From Thioalkalivibrio sp. ALMg11 (GTDB lineage Bacteria; Pseudomonadota; Gammaproteobacteria; Ectothiorhodospirales; Ectothiorhodospiraceae): a stretch of DNA of 64,000 nucleotides. The notes under the pieces are model-generated. The model worked only from the letters and a program-made list of their open reading frames with translations, had not been told where the DNA came from and did no database searches. Position 1 is the stretch's first letter, and each line of letters starts with the position of its first letter. Both the position numbers and the translations under genes were made by a program. The DNA lies in NCBI RefSeq assembly GCF_000377905.1, contig NZ_KB898872.1, forward strand, positions 347,884-411,883, in the 5' to 3' direction. Positions 1-7,928 of the stretch are shown piece by piece.

Positions 1-531
1 ACCACCCGGGGCACAGTGATACATGAACACCCCCGGCGTGGTCGCTCGGAAGGTCACCGACTTGGTCTGCCCGGGGAGGATGTGCCCGACATGCTTCGAG
101 GTCTGGGTATAGGCGGCATGGATCGACGCACCATGCATCACGTCCCCGCTATTGGTGATCTCCATGCGCACGATGTCGCCCTCGGTCACCCGCAAGGTTG
201 GCCCGGGCAGCTTCCCGTCGATCAGGAAGCCGTCGTAGACCACTCCCTGCCCGATCGGCACCTGCCCCTCGTCCAGATCAATGCGGAACACATGATCCGG
301 CTCGGCATCCGGGTGCACGTACCCGGTCGGCCGGATCTCGAGCCCCTCGTCACGCTCGATGATCTCGATGAAGTCGCTGTCACCAAACAGTTCGCTGAAA
401 TCCGGGCCCGTCGATGCCTGGGCCACTGAGGTGAGACACCACAACAGAACCACGGCGAACCCGGCCGCGAAATGTGCACCCAGTGGGTTACGGCCGATGG
501 CCGAAGGATATGCCGATTCTGTTCGTTTCAT
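1..531 (-). CDS. Exported copper protein, nitrite-reductase / multicopper-oxidase-like (3' part cut off)
   Basis: This gene runs off the left edge, so only the first 177 codons are present. A signal peptide covers about residues 1-39, with a hydrophobic core and an AQA cleavage site. The remainder is a cupredoxin domain: an LPGPTLRVTEGD stretch, then MHGASIH and finally MYHCAPGG. The paired histidines and the HC pair match type 1 and type 2 copper ligands of NirK-type nitrite reductases and related multicopper oxidases. Start is the ATG at 531, preceded by AGGAGG at about 539-544. The missing second cupredoxin domain prevents a choice between nitrite reductase and another copper oxidase. Confidence 0.72.
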   Translation of the reverse strand, partial: MKRTESAYPSAIGRNPLGAHFAAGFAVVLLWCLTSVAQASTGPDFSELFGDSDFIEIIERDEGLEIRPTGYVHPDAEPDHVFRIDLDEGQVPIGQGVVYDGFLIDGKLPGPTLRVTEGDIVRMEITNSGDVMHGASIHAAYTQTSKHVGHILPGQTKSVTFRATTPGVFMYHCAPGG

Positions 532-568
532 TGCCCGCCCTCCTCTGGATCGGATCCAAGACGCTCCG

Positions 569-583
569 CTATAACCTTTATAG
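569..583. promoter_or_regulatory. Short AT-rich inverted repeat upstream of the copper protein gene
   Basis: Two 6-base arms, CTATAA and TTATAG, are separated by 3 bases, about 38 bases before the start of the leftmost gene. The placement suits an operator or a -10 region. No regulator can be named from the sequence, so this is only a candidate. Confidence 0.25.
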
Positions 584-767
584 ACCGTGCATCTATTTAC
601 AGCGTCGCGCCGCACAATCACGCGCGTCAAGCGCAACGCCGCGGCACCCAGACTGACGTGTCCACCGCGCAAACTCCGGTCTTGGCCCTTCGCCCTTCGC
701 CTTTCCATAGCAACCGCCCCTGCGCTGGCCTATAGATCTAGCAGCATCCATCGACTGGTGAAGGGCC

Positions 768-1178
768 ATGGGCATCGTGAACGAGTTCAAGCAGTTTGTG
801 GCGCGCGGCAACGTGGTCGACATGGCCGTGGGTGTCATTATTGGGCTGGCGTTCGGCCAGATCGTGTCATCACTGGTATCCGATGTGGTGATGCCACCCA
901 TCGGCCTGCTGCTCGGCGGGGTCGACTTTGGAGAACTCGCGATCGTGCTGCGCGAGGCGGAGAACGGCGTGGCGGCGGTCACCATCAATTACGGGCTGTT
1001 CATCAAGCGCGTGGTGGACTTCCTGATTATCGCCGTGGTGGTGTTCGCCGCCATCAAGGCGATCGCCCGCCTGCAACGCAAGGAAGAGGCCAAGCCGGAA
1101 GAACCCGCCGCACCCAGCAACGAAGAGAAACTGCTGACGGAGATCCGCGACCTGCTGAAGACGCGGCAAGGCGGCTGA
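768..1178 (+). CDS. mscL: Large-conductance mechanosensitive channel MscL
   Basis: MscL forms a homopentameric inner-membrane pore that opens under membrane tension and releases solutes on hypo-osmotic shock. The 136-residue length is normal. The amphipathic N-terminus [15 protein letters not shown] is followed by TM1 (about 16-45, with the conserved GVIIGLAFG pore-lining stretch), a periplasmic loop, TM2 (about 75-98) and a charged C-terminal helix ([12 protein letters not shown]). The gene stands alone between the copper protein, transcribed the other way, and an ABC transporter starting 67 bases later. The recognisable N-terminal motif fixes the start. Confidence 0.95.
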   Translation: MGIVNEFKQFVARGNVVDMAVGVIIGLAFGQIVSSLVSDVVMPPIGLLLGGVDFGELAIVLREAENGVAAVTINYGLFIKRVVDFLIIAVVVFAAIKAIARLQRKEEAKPEEPAAPSNEEKLLTEIRDLLKTRQGG

Positions 1179-1245
1179 GGAAAACGCTGAGGAACCGGTA
1201 CAGCCAGACGGCGTCTCGGCGAAGACATCGGATACGGAGGCGAGT

Positions 1246-2214
1246 ATGGGCAACGCCATCGAAGTGGAAGGCCTGGTGCGCGACTTTGGCGGCACGCGGG
1301 CCGTGGACGGAGTGGATCTGCGGGTTCCGCCCGGGCACGTGCTGGGCCTTCTGGGGCCGAACGGTGCCGGCAAGACGACCGTGGTGCGTATGCTCGCCAC
1401 ACTGCTGACGCCCACCGCCGGGGCGGCCCGGGTGGGCGGCTTCGATGTGGTTCGCGAGGGCGCGCGGGTGCGCGAGATCATCGGCCTGACCGGCCAGTAC
1501 GCCTCGGTGGACGAGAAGCTGACCGGGCGCGAGAACCTGATTCTGATCGGCCGCCTGCTGGGCCTGAAACGCCGTGACGCCAGGGCCCGCGCCGATGAGT
1601 TTCTGCGGGATTTCGACCTGCGCGAGGTCGGGCAGCGCCCGGCAAAGACCTACTCCGGCGGGATGCGGCGGCGGCTGGATCTGGCCGCCAGCCTGGTCGG
1701 GCACCCGCGCATCCTGTTCCTCGACGAGCCCTCCACTGGCCTCGACCCGCGGGCCCGCCGCGACCTGTGGGAGCGCGTCCGCCAGCTGCAGGCCGCCGGC
1801 ACCACCGTGCTGCTGACCACCCAGTACCTGGAGGAGGCTGATGCCCTGGCCGATTCCATCGTGGTACTGGACCACGGACGCGTGATCGCCGAAGGCACCG
1901 CCGCGCAACTGAAGGCTCGGGTCGGCGGACGCACGCTGTTCCTGATGGTGGCCCGCGCGGAACAGGCCGCGGCGGCCGGCGAGCGGGTCGCCGCGATGGT
2001 GGGCACCCCTCCCCGTGTGGAGGGCGAAACAATCAGCGTACCGGTGTCAGACCCGGCCCTGCTGCCCGCGGTGCTGCGCGAGTTGGACGCCGCCGGCATC
2101 GAGGTCGCGGAGCTCGGGCTGCGCGGCGCCAGTCTGGATGACGTGTTCCTGTCCCTGACCGGGCGCAGCGGGGCCAGCCGTGAGCCAGCAAGCGACGCGG
2201 AGGACGCGGCATGA
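1246..2214 (+). CDS. ABC transporter ATPase, DrrA / daunorubicin-resistance type
   Basis: This is the cytoplasmic ATPase of a two-gene ABC exporter. Walker A is GPNGAGKT, the signature is YSGGMRRRLDL, and Walker B is LFLDEPSTGLD. The C-terminal third carries the extra domain typical of DrrA-like ATPases, with LDDVFLSLTGR near the end. The start is supported by GGAGG eight bases upstream. The stop overlaps the ATG of the permease by four bases, so the two are translationally coupled. Members of this family export drugs, lipids or polysaccharides; the substrate here cannot be read from sequence. Confidence 0.88.
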   Translation: MGNAIEVEGLVRDFGGTRAVDGVDLRVPPGHVLGLLGPNGAGKTTVVRMLATLLTPTAGAARVGGFDVVREGARVREIIGLTGQYASVDEKLTGRENLILIGRLLGLKRRDARARADEFLRDFDLREVGQRPAKTYSGGMRRRLDLAASLVGHPRILFLDEPSTGLDPRARRDLWERVRQLQAAGTTVLLTTQYLEEADALADSIVVLDHGRVIAEGTAAQLKARVGGRTLFLMVARAEQAAAAGERVAAMVGTPPRVEGETISVPVSDPALLPAVLRELDAAGIEVAELGLRGASLDDVFLSLTGRSGASREPASDAEDAA

Positions 2215-2978
2215 AGGCCCTCGATCAGACCCTGGCGCTGGCCTGGCGCAGCCTGGTTCAGGTGCGCCGCAACCCCTGGGAGCTGGGCGACTACAGCATC
2301 CAGCCGATCCTGTTTCTGGTGTTGTTCCTGTTCGTGTTCGGCGGGGCCATTGCCGGCTCCCCGGAAAACTACCTGGCGTTCGTGCTGCCGGGCGTGATCG
2401 TGATGAACATGCTGTTCGTCACCGTATACGTGGGCCATGGCCTGAACACCGACTTGACCCGAGGCGTGTTCGACCGCTTTCGCGCCCTGCCCATCCCGCG
2501 CTGGGCGCCACTGGCCGGCCGCATCCTGGCGGACGTGGTCAAACAGCTGCTGTGTATTGCGCTGTTGCTGATCGTCGGGTTTCTGCTGGGCTTTCGCCTG
2601 GAGACTTCATGGGCCCATCTACTGGCGATGGTGGCGCTGGTGCTGACCTTCGCCGTGGCCTTCTCCTGGGTGATGGTGCTCGTGGGCGTGATCGCGCGCG
2701 ACCCCGAGCATGTGCAGCTGTTCGGCTTTACCGCGCTGTTCCCGGTCACCTTCGTGAGCTCGGCCTTCGTGCCGGTGGATACGATGCCACCGTGGCTGCA
2801 GGGCTTCGTGCAGGCCAACCCGGTGTCGCTGCTGGCCGACGCGGCGCGCGGACTGATGAATGCCGACGGCCCGGCCCTGGAGCCGGCACTTTGGTCGCTG
2901 GCCTGGGCGCTGGGCATTGTGCTGGTGTTCGCGCCGCTGTCGGTCTACACGCTCAACCGCCGCCTCGCGCGCGGCTAG
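2211..2978 (+). CDS. ABC-2 type transporter permease
   Basis: This is the membrane partner of the preceding ATPase, 255 residues with about six transmembrane helices and the ABC-2 family layout. It has an N-terminal cytoplasmic segment followed by hydrophobic stretches around 26-46, 58-80, 105-130, 140-160, 168-190 and 225-245. The segment FVSSAFVPVDTMPPWLQGFVQANPVS is the typical ABC-2 loop before the last helix (shown only as a family landmark around residues 183-205). It overlaps the ATPase gene by four bases. The substrate is unknown; DrrB-like exporters are the nearest class. Confidence 0.85.
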   Translation: MKALDQTLALAWRSLVQVRRNPWELGDYSIQPILFLVLFLFVFGGAIAGSPENYLAFVLPGVIVMNMLFVTVYVGHGLNTDLTRGVFDRFRALPIPRWAPLAGRILADVVKQLLCIALLLIVGFLLGFRLETSWAHLLAMVALVLTFAVAFSWVMVLVGVIARDPEHVQLFGFTALFPVTFVSSAFVPVDTMPPWLQGFVQANPVSLLADAARGLMNADGPALEPALWSLAWALGIVLVFAPLSVYTLNRRLARG

Positions 2979-3023
2979 AGAAACACGGATCCATTCGCAC
3001 CTCCGCGCTCGAGTCGATTTTGC

Positions 3024-3100
3024 TCGATGACAAGGCGCGGAGAGCGAAGTGTAGCCGAGCTACATAAGCGAGCCGCAACGCAGGATCGCGGCGAGCTGCG
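3024..3100. repeat. Imperfect palindromic intergenic element between convergent genes
   Basis: The short gap between the converging permease and diguanylate cyclase genes contains a structured element centred on GTAGC-CGA-GCTAC (3051-3063). It is flanked by CAAGGCGCGGAGAGCGAAG on the left and GCGAGCCGCAACGCAGGATCG on the right (first 20 bases: GCGAGCCGCAACGCAGGATC). Similar elements are common at gene ends in gammaproteobacteria. It could act as a bidirectional terminator or be a REP-like repeat. No second copy was seen in this window. Confidence 0.45.
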
Positions 3101-3103
3101 CAA

Positions 3104-4144
3104 TCAAAACAGTTCGATCTCGCCAACGTCGATCTTGGAGGGCTTAATCACGCCTTCGGCAACCAGGCGGTCGTACAGGCAGACCTGATTTTTGCCGTTT
3201 GCCTTGGCGTAGTACAGGGCCTGATCGGCCTCGTCCAGCACCGCGCTGGCGGTCTTGTAGGGGCGCAACTGGGTCACGCCGATACTGGTCGTGACGCGAC
3301 CGACCCGCGGCAATGTGTAGTCGGCAACCGCGTGCTTCAGGCGCTCGAAGGCTGCGGCCGCCCTGTCGGCACCGGCAACCTCGGCCAGCACCACGAACTC
3401 CTCCCCGCCAAAGCGATAGATCAAGTCATTGTTGCGGAAGCTCTGCTGCAGCAGCCGCGCGAGCAGGATCAACACCTCGTCGCCGTACACATGGCCGAAG
3501 CCGTCATTGACCTTCTTGAAGTCGTCGATGTCGATCACGCCCAGCCAGATCTGAGTCTCCTCGGGATCGGGCTCCTGGCGACGGTCCTCCGGCAGACCCG
3601 GCCGGTGGACACTGCGCTCCAGTGTCGCAAGCTCACGGAAGTTGTCGTCGAAGGTCTTGCGGTTGAGCAGGCCGGTCAGCTCGTCCGTCTGGGCGTCATC
3701 AATCAGCCTGACGAAGTTGCGATAAACCGAAAGGAAGCTCTTGACCAGATGCGCATCCAGCGACTCGTTGTCACCTTCGCTGTCGAATGAAAACGCCAGG
3801 CAGATACTGAACTCATTGAGCCCGGACATCGGAAAGACCGATACCGGGCGCCCGGAGGCGTCAGCATCCGCAACCGGCTGACCGGTCGCCAACGCTCGCT
3901 CCAGCAACCCGGCGGGCACGGTCTGGTCCTCGGGATCGAACGGCACCGTCATCACGGCGTCGTGCTTGCGATCGAAGGAATGGAGGCCCCTGGGCCGTCC
4001 GGCGGCATCAAGCTGAATCGCCCAGATGCCGGCAGACTCGTAGATGCCGTCCAGCGTCTTGAGCAGGCTGTATTCCAGACGCTGGGCATTGCGGATGCCC
4101 GTCAGGTGGGCCAGTCCGTCAAGCAGATCACGACTGCTGGTCAT
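3104..4144 (-). CDS. Soluble diguanylate cyclase, GAF-like sensor plus GGDEF domain
   Basis: This enzyme is predicted to make cyclic di-GMP from two GTP. Residues about 10-145 form a GAF-like input region without membrane segments. The GGDEF domain (about 150-330) has an intact GGEEF active site at 246-250 and an RxxD inhibitory site (RNND, 237-240), placed five residues upstream as usual, so product inhibition is expected. An insertion of about 20 acidic residues (180-200) lies inside the cyclase domain. The gene is single and converges on the ABC permease. The signal sensed is unknown. Confidence 0.88.
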   Translation of the reverse strand: MTSSRDLLDGLAHLTGIRNAQRLEYSLLKTLDGIYESAGIWAIQLDAAGRPRGLHSFDRKHDAVMTVPFDPEDQTVPAGLLERALATGQPVADADASGRPVSVFPMSGLNEFSICLAFSFDSEGDNESLDAHLVKSFLSVYRNFVRLIDDAQTDELTGLLNRKTFDDNFRELATLERSVHRPGLPEDRRQEPDPEETQIWLGVIDIDDFKKVNDGFGHVYGDEVLILLARLLQQSFRNNDLIYRFGGEEFVVLAEVAGADRAAAAFERLKHAVADYTLPRVGRVTTSIGVTQLRPYKTASAVLDEADQALYYAKANGKNQVCLYDRLVAEGVIKPSKIDVGEIELF

Positions 4145-4529
4145 GGCAATGATCTCGTGGCTTCGGTAGGGGCCGCCGGCACCCCGGGCGATCGAACCAG
4201 GGCACCTGCGGTGCGAAAACCTCTCCGCAGATGCCGTTCGGCATCACGCGATCATAGGACCCTGCCCCGCCTGCAAGGTTTCCTGCCGGGGGCAACGCCA
4301 GAAATTCGCGCCTTATGGTATTCGAAAAACACGGGGCCCGAGTACAGGACGCCACTCCAGGCAGGTAGAGAAGAGAATCGACAACCAGGGAGACCTGGTC
4401 CCGGATGTCCCGCCCGGCCGACGGCCGCTTGGACCGGTTCGCGGTGGCTTCACCCACTCGTTGCAGGCAAAACAGTCGTCGCTTCCCTGCGACGACAAGA
4501 AAGGCCCCGTGTGAGGGGGCGGCGGGAAC
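4145..4529. other. 385-base gene-free region
   Basis: No credible coding frame was found between the diguanylate cyclase start and the end of the DsrE-like operon. The left part must hold the promoter of the cyclase gene. The right part holds an intrinsic terminator for the dsrE operon (listed separately). The rest shows no recognised element. Confidence 0.6.
4470..4496 (-). terminator. Intrinsic terminator of the tetR-dsrE-dsrE operon
   Basis: Read on the minus strand, an 8-bp stem GTCGTCGC / GCGACGAC with a 6-base loop (4475-4496) is followed by TGTTTT. It lies 34 bases past the stop codon of the second DsrE-like gene. Confidence 0.65.
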
Positions 4530-5030
4530 TCAGTAGACAGGGACCAGTGCGTAGCCCTGGTTCTGGTAACCCATGACGGCGATGAAGCCACTGCGGACCG
4601 GCTGGATCGGGTCCAGCACCTTGTCGTTGTCCACCCCGTAGGCGCGGGTGGCGGCCGCGCAGACCTCCATCTTCACGCCCAACTCGGCCAGGCGGTCGAC
4701 CGCCCTGGCGATCTCTTCCAGGGTGTCGCCGTGGTCGATGGCGATCTCGGGCTCCGGATCCGTGGTGATGAGCTTGACCGCCTCGGCGATGAAGACCATG
4801 CGCAGGTCGGGCTCCACGCCCTCCTTGATCAGATTTTCATGGTTGGTGGCAATGCCGCGCAGATAGGCGAGCATCACGTTGGGATCGGACTTGCGCATGT
4901 CGTAGACCGCCCGCATGGTCTCGATGCCCTGGGTCGCCTCGCGGTTGTCCAGGCCCTCGGCGGTGGCCGTCGGGCCCAGCCCGAGCGGCAGCAGCAGGGC
5001 CAACAGCAGGATCAGCATTCGGTTTCGCAT
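4530..5030 (-). CDS. Exported DsrE-family protein (copy 2)
   Basis: The 166-residue protein has a signal peptide (about 1-24, MRNRMLILLLALLLPLGLG) followed by a DsrE/DsrF-like alpha/beta domain. Cytoplasmic DsrE/TusD proteins carry sulfur as a cysteine persulfide; this relative is predicted to work in the periplasm. A single conserved cysteine lies in KMEVCAAATRAYGVD, the position of the sulfur-carrying cysteine in the family. The gene is third in a tetR-dsrE-dsrE unit and is clearly paralogous to the gene upstream, sharing the MAYLRGI/LYLMVI, VEPD and YQ.QGYA motifs. Its substrate and partner are not known. Confidence 0.8.
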   Translation of the reverse strand: MRNRMLILLLALLLPLGLGPTATAEGLDNREATQGIETMRAVYDMRKSDPNVMLAYLRGIATNHENLIKEGVEPDLRMVFIAEAVKLITTDPEPEIAIDHGDTLEEIARAVDRLAELGVKMEVCAAATRAYGVDNDKVLDPIQPVRSGFIAVMGYQNQGYALVPVY

Positions 5031-5097
5031 GGATGTACTCCTCCTTTGGGGGTGAGGGTCCAGTGGTTTCGTTCCTGGTGCCGGGGTAGACCGGGTC

Positions 5098-5589
5098 TCA
5101 GTAGATCGGGATGACCGCGTAACCCTGCGCCTGATAGCCGGTCAGCGACACGAAGGTATTGCGCACAGGCTCGATGCCGGGCAGCAGCTCGCCGTGGTCG
5201 ACCCCGAACAGCCGCGTGGCCACGGAACAGGACTCCATGCGCACGCCCTTCTCCTTCAACGCTGCGATGTGCTCTTCGATCGTGTCCAGGTGGTCGAATT
5301 CCGTCAGTTCGAAGCGTTCACGGTCCTCGCTGATCATGGTCACGGCCAGGCCGCGGAAGACGAGGATCATGTCCGGTTCCACCCCCTGGTCGGTGAGGTC
5401 TTCAAAGGTCTCGCGGATCACCATCAGGTACAGCGCCAGCATCTCCGGGTCATTGTTGTTCAGGTCGAACACCACTCGACCCTGCTCGACACCCTCCAGG
5501 GCCCGGGCATCGGTGGGGGCATCGGCCTGGACGCTCAAGGCGGACAGGGACAAGGCAAACAGCAGGAACAGGGAAGCAACAATCTTCAT
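5098..5589 (-). CDS. Exported DsrE-family protein (copy 1)
   Basis: This 163-residue paralogue of the next gene has a signal peptide (MKIVASLFLLFALSLSALS, cleavage near QADA) and one DsrE-like domain. The candidate sulfur-carrying cysteine is in RMESCSVATRLFGVD, aligned with that of its neighbour, and both proteins end in GYA.IPIY / GYALVPVY. The start was set at the ATG at 5589, which has GGAG upstream and begins directly with the signal peptide; a longer frame to 5625 would add 12 residues before it. It lies 32 bases after the TetR gene. Confidence 0.8.
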   Translation of the reverse strand: MKIVASLFLLFALSLSALSVQADAPTDARALEGVEQGRVVFDLNNNDPEMLALYLMVIRETFEDLTDQGVEPDMILVFRGLAVTMISEDRERFELTEFDHLDTIEEHIAALKEKGVRMESCSVATRLFGVDHGELLPGIEPVRNTFVSLTGYQAQGYAVIPIY

Positions 5590-5621
5590 CAGGGGGCTCT
5601 CCTTCGTGGTTGAAGCGGGGG

Positions 5622-6233
5622 TCACGGTCGATCCGCCGGGGTCATGGCGATGGCACGCCAGGCGGCCTCCTGCGTCTCGGGAAGGTAGTGCGCCAGCGGG
5701 CGTTCCAGGACGCCGTCGAGGTGCAGGTGCAGCAGGCGGATCGCGCCGCCAAATGCGGCGGTGGCCGCTACCGGCACCTCCATCGGCCGCACCTCGCCGC
5801 GCTCAATGCCCTGCTCAATGCACTCGCGCATGCGCTGGAACGGCTGCGATGAACACACCGGCGGCTCGTCCGGCAGGAACTCGCGGTGGCGCGCCTCCAG
5901 CACGAAACGCATGGTCTGCGGGGCCTCGGTCGCGGCCTCGAACATAAACGCGATGATCCCGTCGCAGCGCGCGCGGCATCCACTCTCGCGTCCCATCACC
6001 TCGGCCAGGCCGGCATCCATGCGCTGCAGCAGGTCGTCGTACAGCGCCTTGGCCAGCGCCTCCTTGTTGCCGAAGTGGTGATAGATCGACCCAATGGAGA
6101 CCTCGGCCTGGCGCCGGATATCGTGGATAGAGGTATTGAAATAACCATCGCGGCTGAACTGCTCCAGGGCGGTATCCAGAACCAGCTTGCGTAGTGCGGC
6201 GCCGCGCACTGATTGCTTCGGATTTTCCGTCAT
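5622..6233 (-). CDS. TetR/AcrR-family transcriptional regulator
   Basis: The 203-residue repressor has an N-terminal helix-turn-helix (about 12-60), recognisable by FSRDGYFNTSIHDIRRQAEVS and SIGSIYHHFGNKEALAKAL segments (each under 20 residues per helix), and a C-terminal ligand-binding domain. It heads the unit with the two DsrE-like genes, so it probably controls them and itself. The start at 6233 is preferred; a longer frame to 6347 would run through the promoter and operator. A promoter and a palindrome CGAACGTTCG lie just upstream. The ligand is unknown. Confidence 0.85.
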   Translation of the reverse strand: MTENPKQSVRGAALRKLVLDTALEQFSRDGYFNTSIHDIRRQAEVSIGSIYHHFGNKEALAKALYDDLLQRMDAGLAEVMGRESGCRARCDGIIAFMFEAATEAPQTMRFVLEARHREFLPDEPPVCSSQPFQRMRECIEQGIERGEVRPMEVPVAATAAFGGAIRLLHLHLDGVLERPLAHYLPETQEAAWRAIAMTPADRP

Positions 6234-6247
6234 CACCAAAACCAAAC

Positions 6248-6257
6248 CGAACGTTCG
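6248..6257. promoter_or_regulatory. Palindromic operator candidate for the TetR regulator
   Basis: The perfect 10-base palindrome CGAACGTTCG is embedded in GAACGAACGTTCGGTT. It starts within the last base of the -10 element of the tetR promoter and ends 15 bases before the ATG, which is the usual geometry for autorepression by TetR proteins. Confidence 0.6.
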
Positions 6258-6285
6258 TTCTAATCTAACGCGAATATTTGGTGAA
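6257..6285 (-). promoter_or_regulatory. Sigma-70 promoter of tetR-dsrE-dsrE
   Basis: On the minus strand, TTCACC (6280-6285) and TAGAAC (6257-6262) are separated by 17 bases. Transcription would begin inside the CGAACGTTCG palindrome. Confidence 0.5.
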
Positions 6286-6339
6286 TGCCATATGCAACCC
6301 GATGCGGGGTGAGGAAGAGGCTTTGCGAGCTTGTTGACC

Positions 6340-6397
6340 GGGCCCAAGGCCGACGGGCCCGCCTAGGGACATACCACCGGACCCTGGGTCCGGTGGT
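6340..6397. terminator. Two hairpins downstream of the metallo-beta-lactamase fusion gene
   Basis: A 7-bp stem CGGGCCC/GGGCCCG (6340-6361) is followed by a near-perfect palindrome ACCACCGGACC-CTG-GGTCCGGTGGT (6373-6397). The second has a TTT run only in the plus direction, so it is a weak candidate terminator for the minus-strand gene ending at 6475. Confidence 0.4.
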
Positions 6398-6405
6398 TTC
6401 GGATG

Positions 6406-6434
6406 GAGATTGCTTCGCTGCGCTCGCAAGGACG
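6406..6434. repeat. Half copy of a dispersed hairpin repeat
   Basis: GATTGCTTCGCTGCGCTCGC followed by AAGGACGG matches one arm of the repeat found complete at 12791-12870, with one change (AAGGACG for AATGACG). The partner arm is missing here. Confidence 0.6.
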
Positions 6435-6474
6435 GGGTGTGCTCGCCAGGACAGGGTATCGCCCGGATTGCGGT

Positions 6475-7791
6475 TCAGAAGTCCTCGAACTCCATGGTGC
6501 GGAACACACGGCCGGCGTTCTGACGGTGCAGCTCGCCGTAGGTGTCCAGGTGGCGGTAAGCGGACTGGTCGATGTTGTAGGCATCATTCAGCGTGCCGCC
6601 TTCGTCGAGGATGCGCTGGACCTCCTCGCGCAGATGCACGAGGTAGTCGTGGGTGTAGCGGCGCAACACGCCGAAGTCGTTCACCGGTTCGCCGTGGCCG
6701 GGGATGATGTAGTCCGCATCCAGGGCCTCCAGTTCGCTCCAGGTCTCGATCCAGCCGGCGGTATCGGTGTAGTCGAAGATCGGCAGCATGCGCTGATGGA
6801 AGGCCAGATCGCCGGTAATCAGCACCTTGCGCTCGGGCGCCCAGATCGCGATATCACCCGGGGCGTGGCCCGGCCCGAGGTAGCGGATCTGGATGGTCTC
6901 GCCGCCCATCTCCAGATCCAGACGCGTGGCGAAGGTGACATCCGGCGTACCCAGCTCGGTCAGAAACGCCTTGTCGCGGGTGCGGTTGGGCGCACCCTCC
7001 AGGCTGGCCTGGCCGTTGGCGGCGATCTCGCGCGCGGCCTCCTTGTGCGCGATCACCGTCGCGCCCTGCTCCTGCCAGTAAGTCATGCCGAGCATGGCAT
7101 GGCCCTGGGCGTTCTCCAGCACCACGTATTTCACCGGCTGGTCGGTGATCTTCTTGATCTCCTCGTGCAGCGACTTGGCCAGCAGGTAGTTGTCGCCGGC
7201 GTTCATCACCACCACGCCGTCATCGGTGATGATGAACGACAGGTTGTTGTTGTGGCCGGAGTTCTCGTAGGTGGAGGGCTGGGTCGCACCGATCGCGGAC
7301 CAGACACCTTCGGTCACCTCCTGCGGCAAGTCATAGAGGAACGAGTCGCGCGCCTTGTCCAGCACGTACAGCGGCAGGCCGGCGTCCTGCCACTCGAAGA
7401 AACCGCCGGGGTAGTTCTGCACGTTGGTGTAGCCCATCTGCTGCAGGGTCTGCGCGGCGGCCACGCTACGCAGGTTCTGGCCGCAGTAGACGACGATCGG
7501 GGTGTCCTTGTCCGGGATCTCGCCGGGGGCCTCGAACTCGATCCAGCCACGCGGGATATTGAGCGTCTCGCTGGAGCGGATCTGCCCGCCGGTGTGCTCG
7601 ATCTCGGTGCGGGTGCGCACGTCGATCACCACATGGTCCGGCTCGCTGGCGATCCACTCCTGCAGGCCCTCCTTGTCGATGTTGGTGATCTCGGCGTTGG
7701 CGGCCTCCAGCAGCCGGTCGCCGGTCAGTTCCTCGGCCTGCGCGGTACTGCTCACCGCGGCAAGGGCCAGTCCCAGCCAGATCGCTCGCAT
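6475..7791 (-). CDS. Exported rhodanese / metallo-beta-lactamase fusion protein
   Basis: The 438-residue protein has a signal peptide (1-19), a rhodanese domain (about 38-145) with catalytic Cys103 in VVYCGQNLRS, and a metallo-beta-lactamase domain (about 178-370). Later metal ligands of the fold are present (GPGHAPGD His309, TGD Asp328, PGHG His366). The first motif, normally HxHxDH, reads ENAQGHAMLG (226-235), so two or three ligands are changed. The start is the ATG at 7791 with AAGGAG upstream. Rhodanese-MBL fusions usually handle persulfides; the altered site makes the reaction uncertain. Confidence 0.82.
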   Translation of the reverse strand: MRAIWLGLALAAVSSTAQAEELTGDRLLEAANAEITNIDKEGLQEWIASEPDHVVIDVRTRTEIEHTGGQIRSSETLNIPRGWIEFEAPGEIPDKDTPIVVYCGQNLRSVAAAQTLQQMGYTNVQNYPGGFFEWQDAGLPLYVLDKARDSFLYDLPQEVTEGVWSAIGATQPSTYENSGHNNNLSFIITDDGVVVMNAGDNYLLAKSLHEEIKKITDQPVKYVVLENAQGHAMLGMTYWQEQGATVIAHKEAAREIAANGQASLEGAPNRTRDKAFLTELGTPDVTFATRLDLEMGGETIQIRYLGPGHAPGDIAIWAPERKVLITGDLAFHQRMLPIFDYTDTAGWIETWSELEALDADYIIPGHGEPVNDFGVLRRYTHDYLVHLREEVQRILDEGGTLNDAYNIDQSAYRHLDTYGELHRQNAGRVFRTMEFEDF

Positions 7792-7928
7792 CGTGATTCT
7801 CCTTTTTGCGTTCATCCCTCCACCATAGCTCCCTGTTCCGCCGCCGGCCAGGTCTCCGCTTGAGCCACCCCGTTTAGCGTCTATATTCATGGTGAAGGCA
7901 CACGGCCCAGCAGCCGAAGGAACCCCCG

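Noticed and set aside
571-600. Possible NsrR half-site (AGATGCA) upstream of the copper protein
   Set aside because: Only one half-site fits, and the identity of the gene as a nitrite reductase is unproven.
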